Source: Terrimonas_A sp051954695
GTDB taxonomy: Bacteria; Bacteroidota; Bacteroidia; Chitinophagales; Chitinophagaceae
Direction: 5' to 3'
Length of the DNA: 64,000 bases
Assembly (NCBI GenBank): GCA_051954695.1
Contig: JBQCHL010000006.1
Span: forward strand, 124,001-188,000
The notes beneath the pieces are model-generated. The model had not been told where the DNA came from, made no database searches, and saw nothing but the letters and a program-made list of their open reading frames with translations. The position numbers and the translations under genes are program-made. Shown one piece after another: positions 16,126-25,655 of the stretch. Numbering within the stretch: the first letter of the stretch is position 1; the number at the start of each line of letters is the position of its first letter.

Positions 16126-17919
16126 ATGGATAAATTCATTGTTTCAGCCAGAAAATACAGACCACAAACGTTTGATACTGTTGTGGGCCAGTCGCATATA
16201 ACTACCACTCTCAAAAATGCGATCAAAAACAACCAGTTGGCGCATGCCTTCCTGTTTTGCGGTCCCCGCGGTGTAGGCAAAACCACCTGTGCACGGATCC
16301 TGGCCAAAACGATCAATTGTGAAAACAAGACCAAAGACGGGGAAGCCTGCAATACCTGCAATTCCTGTGTTTCCTTTAATGAAGGCACTTCGCTGAACAT
16401 ACATGAGCTGGATGCTGCAAGTAACAACTCAGTGGATGATATCCGCACCCTGGTGGAGCAGGTAAGGTTTGCTCCCCAGGCCGGCAAATACAAAGTGTAT
16501 ATCATCGATGAGGTGCACATGCTCAGCTCATCTGCATTCAACGCATTTCTGAAAACACTGGAGGAACCACCTTCTTATGCCATCTTTATCCTGGCCACCA
16601 CAGAAAAACATAAGATCCTTCCCACGATATTAAGCCGTTGCCAGATATTCGATTTCAAACGCATCACAACTAATGATACAGTTGAGCATCTGCAGGAGAT
16701 CTGCGATAAAGAAGAAGTGAGTGCAGAAAAAGCCGCGCTCCAGGTGATTGCACAAAAAAGTGAAGGCTGTATGCGCGATGCCCTAAGCATCATGGATAAG
16801 ATCGTGAGCTTTACCGGCGGTGAACTGAATTATACCAATACGCTGGAGCATCTCAACATACTGGATGCCGATTATTATTTCAAATTGCTGGATGCTATGC
16901 TGCAGCAAGACCTTGCCGGTGCGCTTTTATTATACGATGGTATCAACCGGAAAGGTTTTGAAGGCGACCTTGTGCTGAATGGTTTTGCAGAGTTCATCCG
17001 CAACCTGCTTGTTTGCAAAGATGAAAAAGCCGCTGTTCTGCTCGAAGTGGTGGAAAGCTTCAAAGACAAATATGTTGAAACAGCCAAGAAGGTATCGTCT
17101 GCCATTCTGATCAGCGCTCTCAACATTCTGAATGAAGCAGAGATCAACTATAAATCGGCCCGCAATAAACGCCTTCATGTTGAACTGGTGCTCATAAAGC
17201 TATGCTACCTGCAACAAGCCATTAACCTGAGCGCCGAAGGAAACGGCCTGAGTAAAAAAAAACTGATTGATTCTGCAAAACCCGTTGCTTTCCGCCAGAT
17301 AGCGCCGCTGGAATTGCGTGAAAACAATACTGCATCAACAGGATCAGCCAAACTGCTGATCCAGACAACGGATAACGCTCCTGTCAGAAGCATATCAAAA
17401 GAAGCATCTTATCAGCAGCCTGCAGCAACAGCACCGGTGAAACCGGCCACCACCACAACTACCGGCACCGGCAAGATCTCTGCACTTAACAAGATCAGGC
17501 AGCAATACCAGGGCAATAGCATGCCTTCCGGCGCTACTAATCAGCCATTGAAGGAAGAGCCATTGCAACAATCCTGGGAAGCATATATCCAAAAGCTGAA
17601 AGAAGAAAAGAATCCCGCAACCCAACCCTTTGCACTGGCTAAACTGCTGATCAAAGACGGCAATACGTTTGAAGTGATCACAGCCAATAATATCGAACAG
17701 AAATTTATAGAGCAGGAACGCAACCAACTCTTTGCCTTTCTGCAACAACGGCTGAAGAACCGCTTACTGCAGTTTTATGTATTAGTGGTCGAAAACACAG
17801 AGCAACAACCAGTAACAGATGCGCCTCTTTCATCCAAGGACCAGTTCCTTAAAATGGCAGAGCAATATCCGCTGGTAAAAGAATTAAGAGACCGGCTGAG
17901 GCTGGACCTTGATTACTGA
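16126..17919 (+). CDS. dnaX: DNA polymerase III subunit gamma/tau
   Basis: Clamp-loader ATPase of the replicative polymerase, 597 aa. The N-terminal AAA+ domain has RKYRPQTFDTVVGQ, Walker A FCGPRGVGKTTCARI (about residues 45-59), a zinc site formed by four cysteines in CENKTKDGEACNTCNSC, Walker B VYIIDEVHMLS and sensor I LATTEKHKILPTILSRCQIF. Residues 420-480 are a low-complexity linker rich in Pro, Ala and Thr before a C-terminal tau-like domain. No obvious slippery A6G-type frameshift site was looked for in detail. Its last 36 bp overlap the 3' end of the convergent M48 gene. Confidence 0.96.
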   Translation: MDKFIVSARKYRPQTFDTVVGQSHITTTLKNAIKNNQLAHAFLFCGPRGVGKTTCARILAKTINCENKTKDGEACNTCNSCVSFNEGTSLNIHELDAASNNSVDDIRTLVEQVRFAPQAGKYKVYIIDEVHMLSSSAFNAFLKTLEEPPSYAIFILATTEKHKILPTILSRCQIFDFKRITTNDTVEHLQEICDKEEVSAEKAALQVIAQKSEGCMRDALSIMDKIVSFTGGELNYTNTLEHLNILDADYYFKLLDAMLQQDLAGALLLYDGINRKGFEGDLVLNGFAEFIRNLLVCKDEKAAVLLEVVESFKDKYVETAKKVSSAILISALNILNEAEINYKSARNKRLHVELVLIKLCYLQQAINLSAEGNGLSKKKLIDSAKPVAFRQIAPLELRENNTASTGSAKLLIQTTDNAPVRSISKEASYQQPAATAPVKPATTTTTGTGKISALNKIRQQYQGNSMPSGATNQPLKEEPLQQSWEAYIQKLKEEKNPATQPFALAKLLIKDGNTFEVITANNIEQKFIEQERNQLFAFLQQRLKNRLLQFYVLVVENTEQQPVTDAPLSSKDQFLKMAEQYPLVKELRDRLRLDLDY

Positions 17920-20106
17920 CGAAGTTGTTTTCAACTGGACCTCCAGCAGGTTCTTGAATTTTCCAAACATCCAATTGTGAATGGCTACCCAGCTATTCCT
18001 GCATACAGCATCCAACTCTGCTAATTCCGTTTCAAAAAAACTGTTCCCGCTGAAATAAGCATAATTGGCCTGGAGGTATTTCCGTACCTTTTCTTCACCT
18101 GTTTTATCCTGGCTAAACACGCCACGATCATGCCACTGCTGCAATTCTTTTTTTAACCATGGCTCGTGTTTTTGCTTCAATGCAGAGATCATTTGTTGTA
18201 TGTTTTCGATCTGCAGGGTTTGTCCTTCAAAAACAGGAACAAGCATGGTCAGCATACTGTTGACACCTTCGAGGTATTGATCGGCTTCCCGGCGAAGCAG
18301 GAAATATTCTTTATATAGAACCTGTAATTCTTCCCTGCCGGATGTATGTGTTATAAAGTAACGTACTGAATCAAAATCACACTGTTGCAGGTCTGCTGTC
18401 CATTGCTTTATTTCCTGCTCCACCCTGGCAGCTATCTCACCTGCACTCGCCTTATCATATTTAATACCATCAAAATCGAAGGTCTTGGCAGGAAATTCAT
18501 TATTGGCGATCGCTTTTAACAACTGCAGCTCACCGGAAGCAGTTTGTATTTGTTTGATCAACCCTGCATTGGCTACTGAAAATATATCTTCAAACTTCTT
18601 ATCGCTGCTGATAGCAGATAAGATATCCTTTTCTTCTTCTGCTGAAGGCAGGTGAAAAAGACGGCCATGATAATAACCATTGTACGCTTCCGGCAGGCTG
18701 TAATTCTCCACACCAACCTGCAGCCATGATTCAAACTCCGTATCATTTATCGCCTGCATTTCGCTGGAAGCATTGGTGTCTCCATAAACTTTTTGCGTAA
18801 GCTGAGCCTGCAGCCCTTCTTTATCCTGAAACAAAATCCAGGCTGATTCATCTATTGTTACCGCTTCCACTCCCAGGCTACGCAAATGCTTTTCGCGATC
18901 TTCCAGCGAAGGATGCGATGCCCATTGATTTTTTACATTCAACCGGGATGTATTGTTTTGCAACGGATAGTCATCACTTACTACAGGAAGGCCATGTTGT
19001 TCCTTCAGTTTGAACTCGGTCATTAATTGTTTCAACACTGCCTGCTGGTTATGAAATATATTGCTGGAATATTTTTTCTCGCGCAACAGATCATTGCATT
19101 TCTCAATAGCCGTATCATAGCTCATCTGCCCCAGTTCCACTCTTCGCAGGGCAGTGATAAGACTTTGGCTACCGCTTACGCTGGCGGCCACGGCATCTGC
19201 ATGAAATTCCATTTCCCTCGATAAGCTCATGTAGCTTTTATTGATAACGCCATACATCTGCCGCAACACCCATTGAATGCCCTTTGCTATTTCCACGGTG
19301 ATATTGGCGAAAATGGCGAATACATCATGAATGCTGGCCCAACCACCAAGTGCGTTGGAGTAGCTGCTGTTTTCATACAGCATATTATATATGATCTTAT
19401 TAAGATTATATACTGCACTGCCCAGTTTCATGCTCCGCTGTGAGAAATGACCGAACTCGTGGGCGATCACAGCCTTGAATTCGCTTAGGTTAACCGTATT
19501 GACCATGCCCAACCCTATCAGAAGGTTTTTTCTGACTGGAAAGAACATGCTCCAGAAGCTGGAGTTGTAAAACACGGCAGCATTCACATCAGGGCTGAGC
19601 AATATCTTTTTAGGTAAAGGCGCTTGTGTGTCTTTGGCCACCTGTTTCACAAAAGCAAATAACCGGGGCTGTTCTTCTTCCGTGATCTCGATGCTGCCCT
19701 CTTCGTTGAACCGGGAAACGGAGAATAAGAACTTGACAAGGAAAACGAATACCATTATGCCAACACCGATCAGCCCTAACCCTGCAAGGATCCCCCATAA
19801 GCCCTTTAGACCTGTTATGATCGCAAAACCGGCGTACACACAGCCTGCAACAAGGGCCAGTGAAAGCAACAGCATCAGCAGATAAACGACCAGGAATAAA
19901 ACAATAGAGCCCATTACACGGCCTACCTGCGCTTTGAAAGCAGGGGACGGCTCGGTAATAGAAGACGATACATTGGACGGCGTAGCCGGGTACGGAAAGT
20001 TGTGGGACGACATAAACGATTGGTGGTTGATAGCCTGTAAAATAGAGTTTTCTGGCATAAATGAAAAGCCGGCATCCAAATATTTGAGCTCGTTTCTATT
20101 CAGCAT
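17884..20106 (-). CDS. M48 family membrane metalloprotease
   Basis: Membrane-embedded zinc protease of 740 aa. Two long hydrophobic segments (about residues 67-100 and 104-128) precede the M48 catalytic domain with AVIAHEFGHFSQRS near residue 213 (HExxH) and the third ligand region REMEFHADAVAA near 300. The 350-residue C-terminal part is soluble and charged and not recognisable. The family acts on membrane or stress-damaged proteins; the substrate here is unknown. The ORF starts at 20106, but the next ATG at 20013 (MSSHNFPYP) is also plausible because the first 31 residues look atypical. The 3' end overlaps dnaX by 36 bp. Confidence 0.85.
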   Translation of the reverse strand: MLNRNELKYLDAGFSFMPENSILQAINHQSFMSSHNFPYPATPSNVSSSITEPSPAFKAQVGRVMGSIVLFLVVYLLMLLLSLALVAGCVYAGFAIITGLKGLWGILAGLGLIGVGIMVFVFLVKFLFSVSRFNEEGSIEITEEEQPRLFAFVKQVAKDTQAPLPKKILLSPDVNAAVFYNSSFWSMFFPVRKNLLIGLGMVNTVNLSEFKAVIAHEFGHFSQRSMKLGSAVYNLNKIIYNMLYENSSYSNALGGWASIHDVFAIFANITVEIAKGIQWVLRQMYGVINKSYMSLSREMEFHADAVAASVSGSQSLITALRRVELGQMSYDTAIEKCNDLLREKKYSSNIFHNQQAVLKQLMTEFKLKEQHGLPVVSDDYPLQNNTSRLNVKNQWASHPSLEDREKHLRSLGVEAVTIDESAWILFQDKEGLQAQLTQKVYGDTNASSEMQAINDTEFESWLQVGVENYSLPEAYNGYYHGRLFHLPSAEEEKDILSAISSDKKFEDIFSVANAGLIKQIQTASGELQLLKAIANNEFPAKTFDFDGIKYDKASAGEIAARVEQEIKQWTADLQQCDFDSVRYFITHTSGREELQVLYKEYFLLRREADQYLEGVNSMLTMLVPVFEGQTLQIENIQQMISALKQKHEPWLKKELQQWHDRGVFSQDKTGEEKVRKYLQANYAYFSGNSFFETELAELDAVCRNSWVAIHNWMFGKFKNLLEVQLKTTSSVIKVQPQPVS

Positions 20107-20139
20107 TTTATCTTAATTTCGGCCAAAATTTAATCCTAC

Positions 20140-21780
20140 ATGGCTGAAGAGATATTGATGCCCCGCCTGAGCGACACGATGACAGAAGGTGTGATTGCCG
20201 CCTGGCATAAAAAAGTGGGTGACACTGTAAAAAAAGGAGATTTACTGGCTGAAGTGGAAACCGACAAGGCTACCATGGAGCTGGAGAGCTATAAAGACGG
20301 CACCCTGCTGCATATCGGCACCGATAAAGGCGGCAAATTGCAGGTAAATGACCTGTTGGCTATCATCGGCAATCCCGGTGAAGATATTTCCGGGCTGCTG
20401 AAAGGTGGCAGCTCTGGCGCCGCCAGGCAGGAAACGCCTGCCCCGGCCAAAGAAGCCGAAACGCAAGCGCCTGCGGCCAAAGAAGAAACTAAAAGCCAAT
20501 CTGGCAGTGCTATAGATATTTCCAAAATGGAAGAAGTGGTGCTGATGCCCCGCCTGAGCGATACCATGACAGAAGGCGTGATCGCCGGATGGAATAAAAA
20601 TGTTGGCGACACGGTAAAAAAAGGTGAGGTGCTGGCAGAGATCGAAACTGATAAAGCCACAATGGAACTGGAGAGCTATAAAAATGGTAAACTCCTGTAC
20701 CAGGGTGCTAAAAAGGGTGAAAAGATCGCTGTAAACGACCTGCTTTGCATTATCGGCGAAGAAGGAAAAGTGGATGTAAATGCTATTGTTGCCGCTGCAA
20801 AAGGCGGTGGCGGAGCAGCTCCTGCCTCATCTCAGACTCCTGCCACCACGCAGGCGCCTGCGGCCAACGCTGCTGAAACAGTTGCACAACCAGAAGCTTC
20901 CACCACAAATGGCCGCGTGAAAGCATCTCCTCTTGCTAAAAAACTGGCCGCTGAGAAAGGCATTGATATCAGCAAAGTAAATGGCAGCGGTGATGGCGGA
21001 AGAATTGTAAAATCAGACGTAGATAATTATAAGCCTACCGCGGCGCAGGCGCCTGCAGCTAAAGCTGCTACTGCCACAAGTCAGGCTCCGGCTGGAGTAG
21101 TGAGCTTTGATGAAGTGCCGGTTTCACAAATGCGTAAGGTGATCGCCAAACGCCTGGCGGAAAGCAAATTCACTGCCCCCCATTTCTACGTTACTGTTGC
21201 AATTGATATGGATGCAGCCGTTGCAAGCCGCGCCAAGCTGAATGAAGTAAGCAAAGTAAAAATATCTTTCAACGACCTGGTATTGAAAGCCTGTGCAGTT
21301 GCACTGAAGCAACACCCTGCAGTAAACAGCAGCTGGCTGGGTGATAAGATCCGCGTGAACCACCATGTAAACATTGGTGTGGCAGTGGCAGTGGAAGACG
21401 GGTTGCTGGTACCTGTAGTGCGTTTTGCAGATACCAAATCCTTGTCGCAGATAGCAACTGAGGTAAAAGAATTTGCACAGAAAGCAAAAGATAAAAAACT
21501 GCAGCCGGCAGATTGGGAAGGCAATACCTTCACCATTTCCAACCTGGGTATGTTTGGAGTGGATGAATTCACTGCCATCATCAACCCGCCAGATTCCTGC
21601 ATACTGGCCATTGGCGGTATCAGCCAGGTGCCTGTTGTAAAAAATGGGGCCATCGTTCCCGGTAATGTGATGAAAGTAACTCTTAGCTGCGACCACCGCG
21701 TGGTAGACGGAGCAACAGGAGCAGCCTTCCTGCAAACCCTGAAGAGCCTGCTGGAAGAGCCATTGAGGATGCTGGTATAA
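20140..21780 (+). CDS. aceF: Pyruvate dehydrogenase complex dihydrolipoyllysine acetyltransferase (E2)
   Basis: Core E2 enzyme of the pyruvate dehydrogenase complex, 546 aa. Two lipoyl domains occur in tandem, each with the lipoylation motif ETDKATMELES (Lys near residues 42 and 173). Alanine/proline-rich linkers separate them from the E3/E1-binding domain (KASPLAKKLAAEKGIDISKV, about 263-282) and from the catalytic domain with the active-site SCDHRVVDGATGAAFL near the C-terminus. The two lipoyl domains are about 80% alike, which suggests duplication. E1 and E3 genes are not in the window. It starts 33 nt from the divergent M48 start and is followed by a terminator. Confidence 0.95.
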   Translation: MAEEILMPRLSDTMTEGVIAAWHKKVGDTVKKGDLLAEVETDKATMELESYKDGTLLHIGTDKGGKLQVNDLLAIIGNPGEDISGLLKGGSSGAARQETPAPAKEAETQAPAAKEETKSQSGSAIDISKMEEVVLMPRLSDTMTEGVIAGWNKNVGDTVKKGEVLAEIETDKATMELESYKNGKLLYQGAKKGEKIAVNDLLCIIGEEGKVDVNAIVAAAKGGGGAAPASSQTPATTQAPAANAAETVAQPEASTTNGRVKASPLAKKLAAEKGIDISKVNGSGDGGRIVKSDVDNYKPTAAQAPAAKAATATSQAPAGVVSFDEVPVSQMRKVIAKRLAESKFTAPHFYVTVAIDMDAAVASRAKLNEVSKVKISFNDLVLKACAVALKQHPAVNSSWLGDKIRVNHHVNIGVAVAVEDGLLVPVVRFADTKSLSQIATEVKEFAQKAKDKKLQPADWEGNTFTISNLGMFGVDEFTAIINPPDSCILAIGGISQVPVVKNGAIVPGNVMKVTLSCDHRVVDGATGAAFLQTLKSLLEEPLRMLV

Positions 21781-21805
21781 AACAGATCAGTAATAACAAT
21801 TTTAT

Positions 21806-21840
21806 AAAGCCTGTAACAACTGTTGCAGGCTTTTCTTTTA
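21806..21840 (+). terminator. Intrinsic terminator of the E2 gene
   Basis: Arms 21806-21818 and 21821-21833 pair over 13 bp with one G-U pair and are followed by a T-rich tail. It lies 25 nt past the stop. Confidence 0.8.
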
Positions 21841-21892
21841 CCCTCAACCCGTTGAATTGCTTATCTTGAGCTTCTAACCGAACCAATCAAAT

Positions 21893-22486
21893 ATGAAGCT
21901 GCTTGACCTTTCTACCTGGTGGCAGGCCCTATCGTCTTTTGACAAGATTTTCTGGGCAATTGCCTTATTGTTTTCCCTGCTTTTCCTGATCCAGACCATT
22001 CTTTCCTTTGCAGCCGGCGACGGTGACATCGCAACCGGCGATGCAGACCTGGCAGTGGACCACGACGGCGGGATCGCTTATGGATTTTTCACCATAAAAA
22101 ATTTCATTGCTTTTTTTACCATCTTCGGATGGACAGGCATTGCCCTTTCCAAAGGAAACGTAAGCAAACCTGTCATTATTCTTGTAGCCCTGCTCGCTGG
22201 TGTCGCCATTGTAGCCATCATGGCATTTATCATGCGCTCCATGAGCAAACTAAAGCAGAGCGGCACTTTCCAGATAAGGCAAACATTGCATAAAACTGCT
22301 GAAACATACCTGATCATTCCTGCTTCCCGCAATGGATTTGGCAAAGTACATATCCGCGTGCAGGGTTCCCTCCGCGAATTGAAAGCGATCACTGATGATG
22401 AGGCAGATATACCAACCGGCAAACTGGTAAAAGTGACCGGTGTGATTGATGAAAACATTCTTCTCGTTACCTCCCAACTTTCTTAA
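21893..22486 (+). CDS. NfeD-like membrane protein with OB-fold domain
   Basis: 197-aa membrane protein with three hydrophobic segments (about residues 18-38, 64-85, 92-115) and a soluble C-terminal beta-rich domain (about 130-197; GKVHIRVQGSLRELKAI, GKLVKVTGVIDENILLV) typical of the NfeD OB fold. The loop after the first helix is acidic (GDGDIATGDADLAVDHD). NfeD proteins are partners of SPFH proteins, and a flotillin gene follows after 18 nt, so the two form a YuaF/YuaG-type pair, probably in membrane microdomain organisation. Confidence 0.8.
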   Translation: MKLLDLSTWWQALSSFDKIFWAIALLFSLLFLIQTILSFAAGDGDIATGDADLAVDHDGGIAYGFFTIKNFIAFFTIFGWTGIALSKGNVSKPVIILVALLAGVAIVAIMAFIMRSMSKLKQSGTFQIRQTLHKTAETYLIIPASRNGFGKVHIRVQGSLRELKAITDDEADIPTGKLVKVTGVIDENILLVTSQLS

Positions 22487-22504
22487 TCAATAATTCATTC
22501 GAAC

Positions 22505-24025
22505 ATGGCTGAAAATCTCTTACTGGTCGTCGCTATTGCGATTGTATTTTTCTTTATTCTCGTCTTCTCGATGTTCCGGCGCTACAAACGTTGCCCTTCA
22601 GACAGGATACTTGTAGTGTACGGAAAAGTGGGTAAAGGGACAGACGGGACACTGACCGCAAAATGTATTCATGGTGGTGCAGCCTTTATCTGGCCTATTA
22701 TCCAGGATTATTCATTTCTTGATCTTACACCTATATCACTGGAAGTGAATCTTACCAGTGCACTCAGTAAGCAAAATATCCGTGTGGATGTGCCTTCCCG
22801 TTTTACTGTGGGTATTTCCACAGAACCTGCTGTGATGCAGAATGCAGCAGAGCGCCTGTTGGGTATGCAGCGTCCGCAGATACATGACCTTGCAAAAGAT
22901 ATTATTCTCGGACAGATGCGCCTGGTAGTAGCCATGATGGATATTGAAGAGATCAACAGCAACCGTGATAAATTCCTTGCCAATATAGCCGGCAATGTGG
23001 AAGCAGAGTTGAATAAGATCGGGTTGAAGATGATCAACGTGAACGTAACAGATATCAAAGATGAGAGCGGTTATATTGATGCATTGGGTAAGGAAGCAGC
23101 CGCCAAAGCCATCAATGAAGCAAAGATCCGTGTGGCAGAACAAGAACGTACCGGTGATATCGGTAAAACCACAGCAGAAAAAGAAAGGGATATCAAAGTG
23201 GCAGAAACGCAGCGGGACCGTGATACACAGGTATCATTTGCCATGAAAGAAAAAGAGATCCAGATCGCTAATGCCAACCGGGATGAAAATATCGGTAAAG
23301 CTGAAGCCGAAAGGGACACAAGGGTAAAAATTGCAGAAGCCAATGCTATTGCAGTACAAGGCGAAAACCAATCGAAAATACAGATCGCCAATTCCGATTC
23401 GCAAAGACGTGAAAGAGAAGCAGAAGCATTGAAGAAAGCGATCGCTGCAGAAAAAGTGCAGTCCGCCAAGGCACTGGAAGAAGCATACCTGGCAGAACAG
23501 AAAGCAGAAGAAGCCCGTGCAGAAAGAGACCGCGCAACACAGAACGCAACAATTGTAGTAGGTGCAGAAATTCAAAAACAGAAACTGATACTGGAGGCGC
23601 AGGCAGCAGCAGAACAGGTAAGGGAAAAAGCAAAAGGTGAAGCGGATGCCATTTTTGCCAAACTGGAAGCTGAAGCAAGAGGTATGTACGAAATACTGAC
23701 CAAACAGGCAGAAGGTCTTGACCGTATCGTAAGAGCAGCAGGCGACAATCCAAAAGATGCTGTATTGTTGCTGATCGCAGATAAGCTGCCGGAACTGGTG
23801 AAGATGCAAACCGAAGCCATTAAAAATATTAAGATCGATAAAGTAACAGTATGGGATAGCGGGCAACAGGGAGAGGGTAAAAATTCAACTGCCAATTTTG
23901 TGAGCGGGCTTTACAGATCTGTACCCCCTTTGAAAGATATTTTCAATATGGCAGGAATGGACCTTCCTACTTACCTGGGTAAACAGAAAGAACAGGAAGG
24001 AAACATGGAACCAGATGTTAAATGA
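22505..24025 (+). CDS. Flotillin-like SPFH domain protein
   Basis: Membrane-associated scaffold protein of 506 aa. An N-terminal hydrophobic anchor (residues 4-25) is followed by the SPFH/PHB domain (about 35-220, ILVVYGKVGKGTDG, VDVPSRFTVGISTEPA) and a long Ala/Glu-rich coiled coil (about 195-400, many KAEAERD- and QIANANRDE-type heptads) typical of flotillins. The C-terminal 100 residues contain VRAAGDNPKDAVLLLIADKL. It is encoded with the NfeD-like protein in a two-gene operon that ends at the terminator at 24078-24104. Confidence 0.93.
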   Translation: MAENLLLVVAIAIVFFFILVFSMFRRYKRCPSDRILVVYGKVGKGTDGTLTAKCIHGGAAFIWPIIQDYSFLDLTPISLEVNLTSALSKQNIRVDVPSRFTVGISTEPAVMQNAAERLLGMQRPQIHDLAKDIILGQMRLVVAMMDIEEINSNRDKFLANIAGNVEAELNKIGLKMINVNVTDIKDESGYIDALGKEAAAKAINEAKIRVAEQERTGDIGKTTAEKERDIKVAETQRDRDTQVSFAMKEKEIQIANANRDENIGKAEAERDTRVKIAEANAIAVQGENQSKIQIANSDSQRREREAEALKKAIAAEKVQSAKALEEAYLAEQKAEEARAERDRATQNATIVVGAEIQKQKLILEAQAAAEQVREKAKGEADAIFAKLEAEARGMYEILTKQAEGLDRIVRAAGDNPKDAVLLLIADKLPELVKMQTEAIKNIKIDKVTVWDSGQQGEGKNSTANFVSGLYRSVPPLKDIFNMAGMDLPTYLGKQKEQEGNMEPDVK

Positions 24026-24077
24026 TATGAAGGCAGATTTCTGCGTTGAATAAAAACTTAATTTTAGAAGTACTTAC

Positions 24078-24104
24078 AAAGACCTTGCATTCAAGGTCTT
24101 TTTT
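24078..24104 (+). terminator. Intrinsic terminator directly before the next start codon
   Basis: Stem AAAGACCTT (24078-24086) / AAGGTCTTT (24093-24101) and a T tract to 24104. The next gene's ATG is at 24105 with no spacer. The hairpin fits termination of the NfeD-flotillin operon, but it also occupies the place of a leader and ribosome binding site for the next gene. Confidence 0.75.
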
Positions 24105-25541
24105 ATGAAAACCCTGATCGTCATATTATGCCTGTTAAGTTTCCCTTTGTTGGGAGGAGCTCAATATTATAATGCGGTAAATGGCACTTATTATATCGGC
24201 TCGCTGAGCATGCATAATAATCCCGCTGCTATAGTGAATGTTCCTTCTAAATGGGACCTCACGATATTGGGTGTGCAGGACAAGCATACAACCAATATCG
24301 TTGATATCCGTAATTACTCTTTGCTTACCAACCCTGCCAATTCTGAATATGCCATTTCACCAGGTGAGTATAAAAGAAAAGGAGATGTGAACGTTAATCT
24401 CAACCTGCTCAATTTCCGCCTGGCACTTAATCAAAGAAGCGCTATTGCTCTTGGCTTTAATTTTAAATCATATACCCGGGTAAGAAGCAGCCAGTATAAC
24501 TTTTATGATACACTGGGATCTTTCAACGATTTTTTTGTGCTGAATGAAAACAACCGGGAAATGAACCTCGATATGGTTAGCAGTAGCTGGACGGAATTTT
24601 ATGTCGCATACGGGCAAACCCTGATTGACAACGACAGGTTCAGGGTCAATGGTGGTGCTACTTTAAAAATAAATAAAGGATTGTCTGGTGCTTTTGCAAC
24701 AGTTAATAGTGGTTCATTTTCCAAAACGGGAAGCTCTCCAAATACCTATGAGATTAATGGGGCCAATATGGATTTCTCTTATTCCGCCAATTATGATCAA
24801 TGGGATGATTCCAAGAATTTCAACACCAATTTCAGGAATTTTTCTTCCGGTACAAAAACCGGCTTCTCACTGGATATGGGATTGGAATTGCTGGTCAAGC
24901 GCAATTACTGGACGAATGCAGAGAGAGAGGAAAACTATTTTGATTACGACTGGAAGATCGGTGTATCTCTGCTCGACTTAGGTTATTCCGCCTACAAGCA
25001 TGGAAAGTACAGTACCCGCGTAAACAACGTTCGGCCTGGTGTGACGGATGAGGTACTGGATCAGAAATTTGACAGTTCCATCACTTCATTTGGGCAGTTC
25101 CGCGACAGCCTGATCACTTTATATCAAAATGCAGCACAGTATACCGGTGATTTCAAAGTAGTTCATCCGGCCAGGCTGGTAATAAATGTAGACAAGTTCA
25201 TCAATGAAGCTTTTTTTGTGAATGCAGATCTTTCTATTGGTGTTGCTTCTTTATTTCCTGTCAAAAGCCGATATCTGAAAGATCTTAGCTTGCTGACAGT
25301 AACACCACGTTGGGAGACGAGAAAGAAAGGTTTTTATTTACCGGTGCAGTACAGCAGTGCCAATCAGTTATGGATTGGAGGTGCGGTAAGACTAGGCCCG
25401 GTTTTATTGGGAATACATAACTGGGCGAATCTGTTTTCAAAAAAGAAAATGCAGCGGGGTGTGGGTTATCTGGCTTTTATATTGAAAGCTTCGGATATAA
25501 CAGGTAAGAAAGGAGACAAAAGACTAAACTGCTATTGGTAA
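24105..25541 (+). CDS. DUF5723-like outer membrane beta-barrel protein
   Basis: Exported protein of 478 aa with a signal peptide (MKTLIVILCLLSFPLLGGAQ). The mature part has alternating hydrophobic and polar residues and many aromatic strand ends, as in an outer membrane barrel. The N-terminal region (IGSLSMHNNPAAIVNVPSKWD followed by LTILGVQ) resembles Bacteroidota DUF5723 proteins, which are related to the PorV/FadL-type barrels. No function can be assigned. Its start codon follows a terminator T tract directly, so its transcript may start very close to the ATG. Confidence 0.65.
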   Translation: MKTLIVILCLLSFPLLGGAQYYNAVNGTYYIGSLSMHNNPAAIVNVPSKWDLTILGVQDKHTTNIVDIRNYSLLTNPANSEYAISPGEYKRKGDVNVNLNLLNFRLALNQRSAIALGFNFKSYTRVRSSQYNFYDTLGSFNDFFVLNENNREMNLDMVSSSWTEFYVAYGQTLIDNDRFRVNGGATLKINKGLSGAFATVNSGSFSKTGSSPNTYEINGANMDFSYSANYDQWDDSKNFNTNFRNFSSGTKTGFSLDMGLELLVKRNYWTNAEREENYFDYDWKIGVSLLDLGYSAYKHGKYSTRVNNVRPGVTDEVLDQKFDSSITSFGQFRDSLITLYQNAAQYTGDFKVVHPARLVINVDKFINEAFFVNADLSIGVASLFPVKSRYLKDLSLLTVTPRWETRKKGFYLPVQYSSANQLWIGGAVRLGPVLLGIHNWANLFSKKKMQRGVGYLAFILKASDITGKKGDKRLNCYW

Positions 25542-25560
25542 ATACTCTCACATATATCTC

Positions 25561-25602
25561 TTCGGTTAATTTCATCTGCTTATAATGTTTTTTTCGGTTA
25601 AT
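25561..25602 (+). repeat. Short direct repeat upstream of the DUF6934-like gene
   Basis: TTCGGTTAAT occurs at 25561-25570 and 25593-25602, 32 bp apart (about three helical turns). It lies 54-95 nt before the start of the DUF6934-like gene and may be a paired regulator site. This is a small motif and could be chance. Confidence 0.35.
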
Positions 25603-25655
25603 AGCTGAGGTTTTTCCCAAGGTTAGGATTTCCTGTTGGAGGAGATTCGCCTTAA

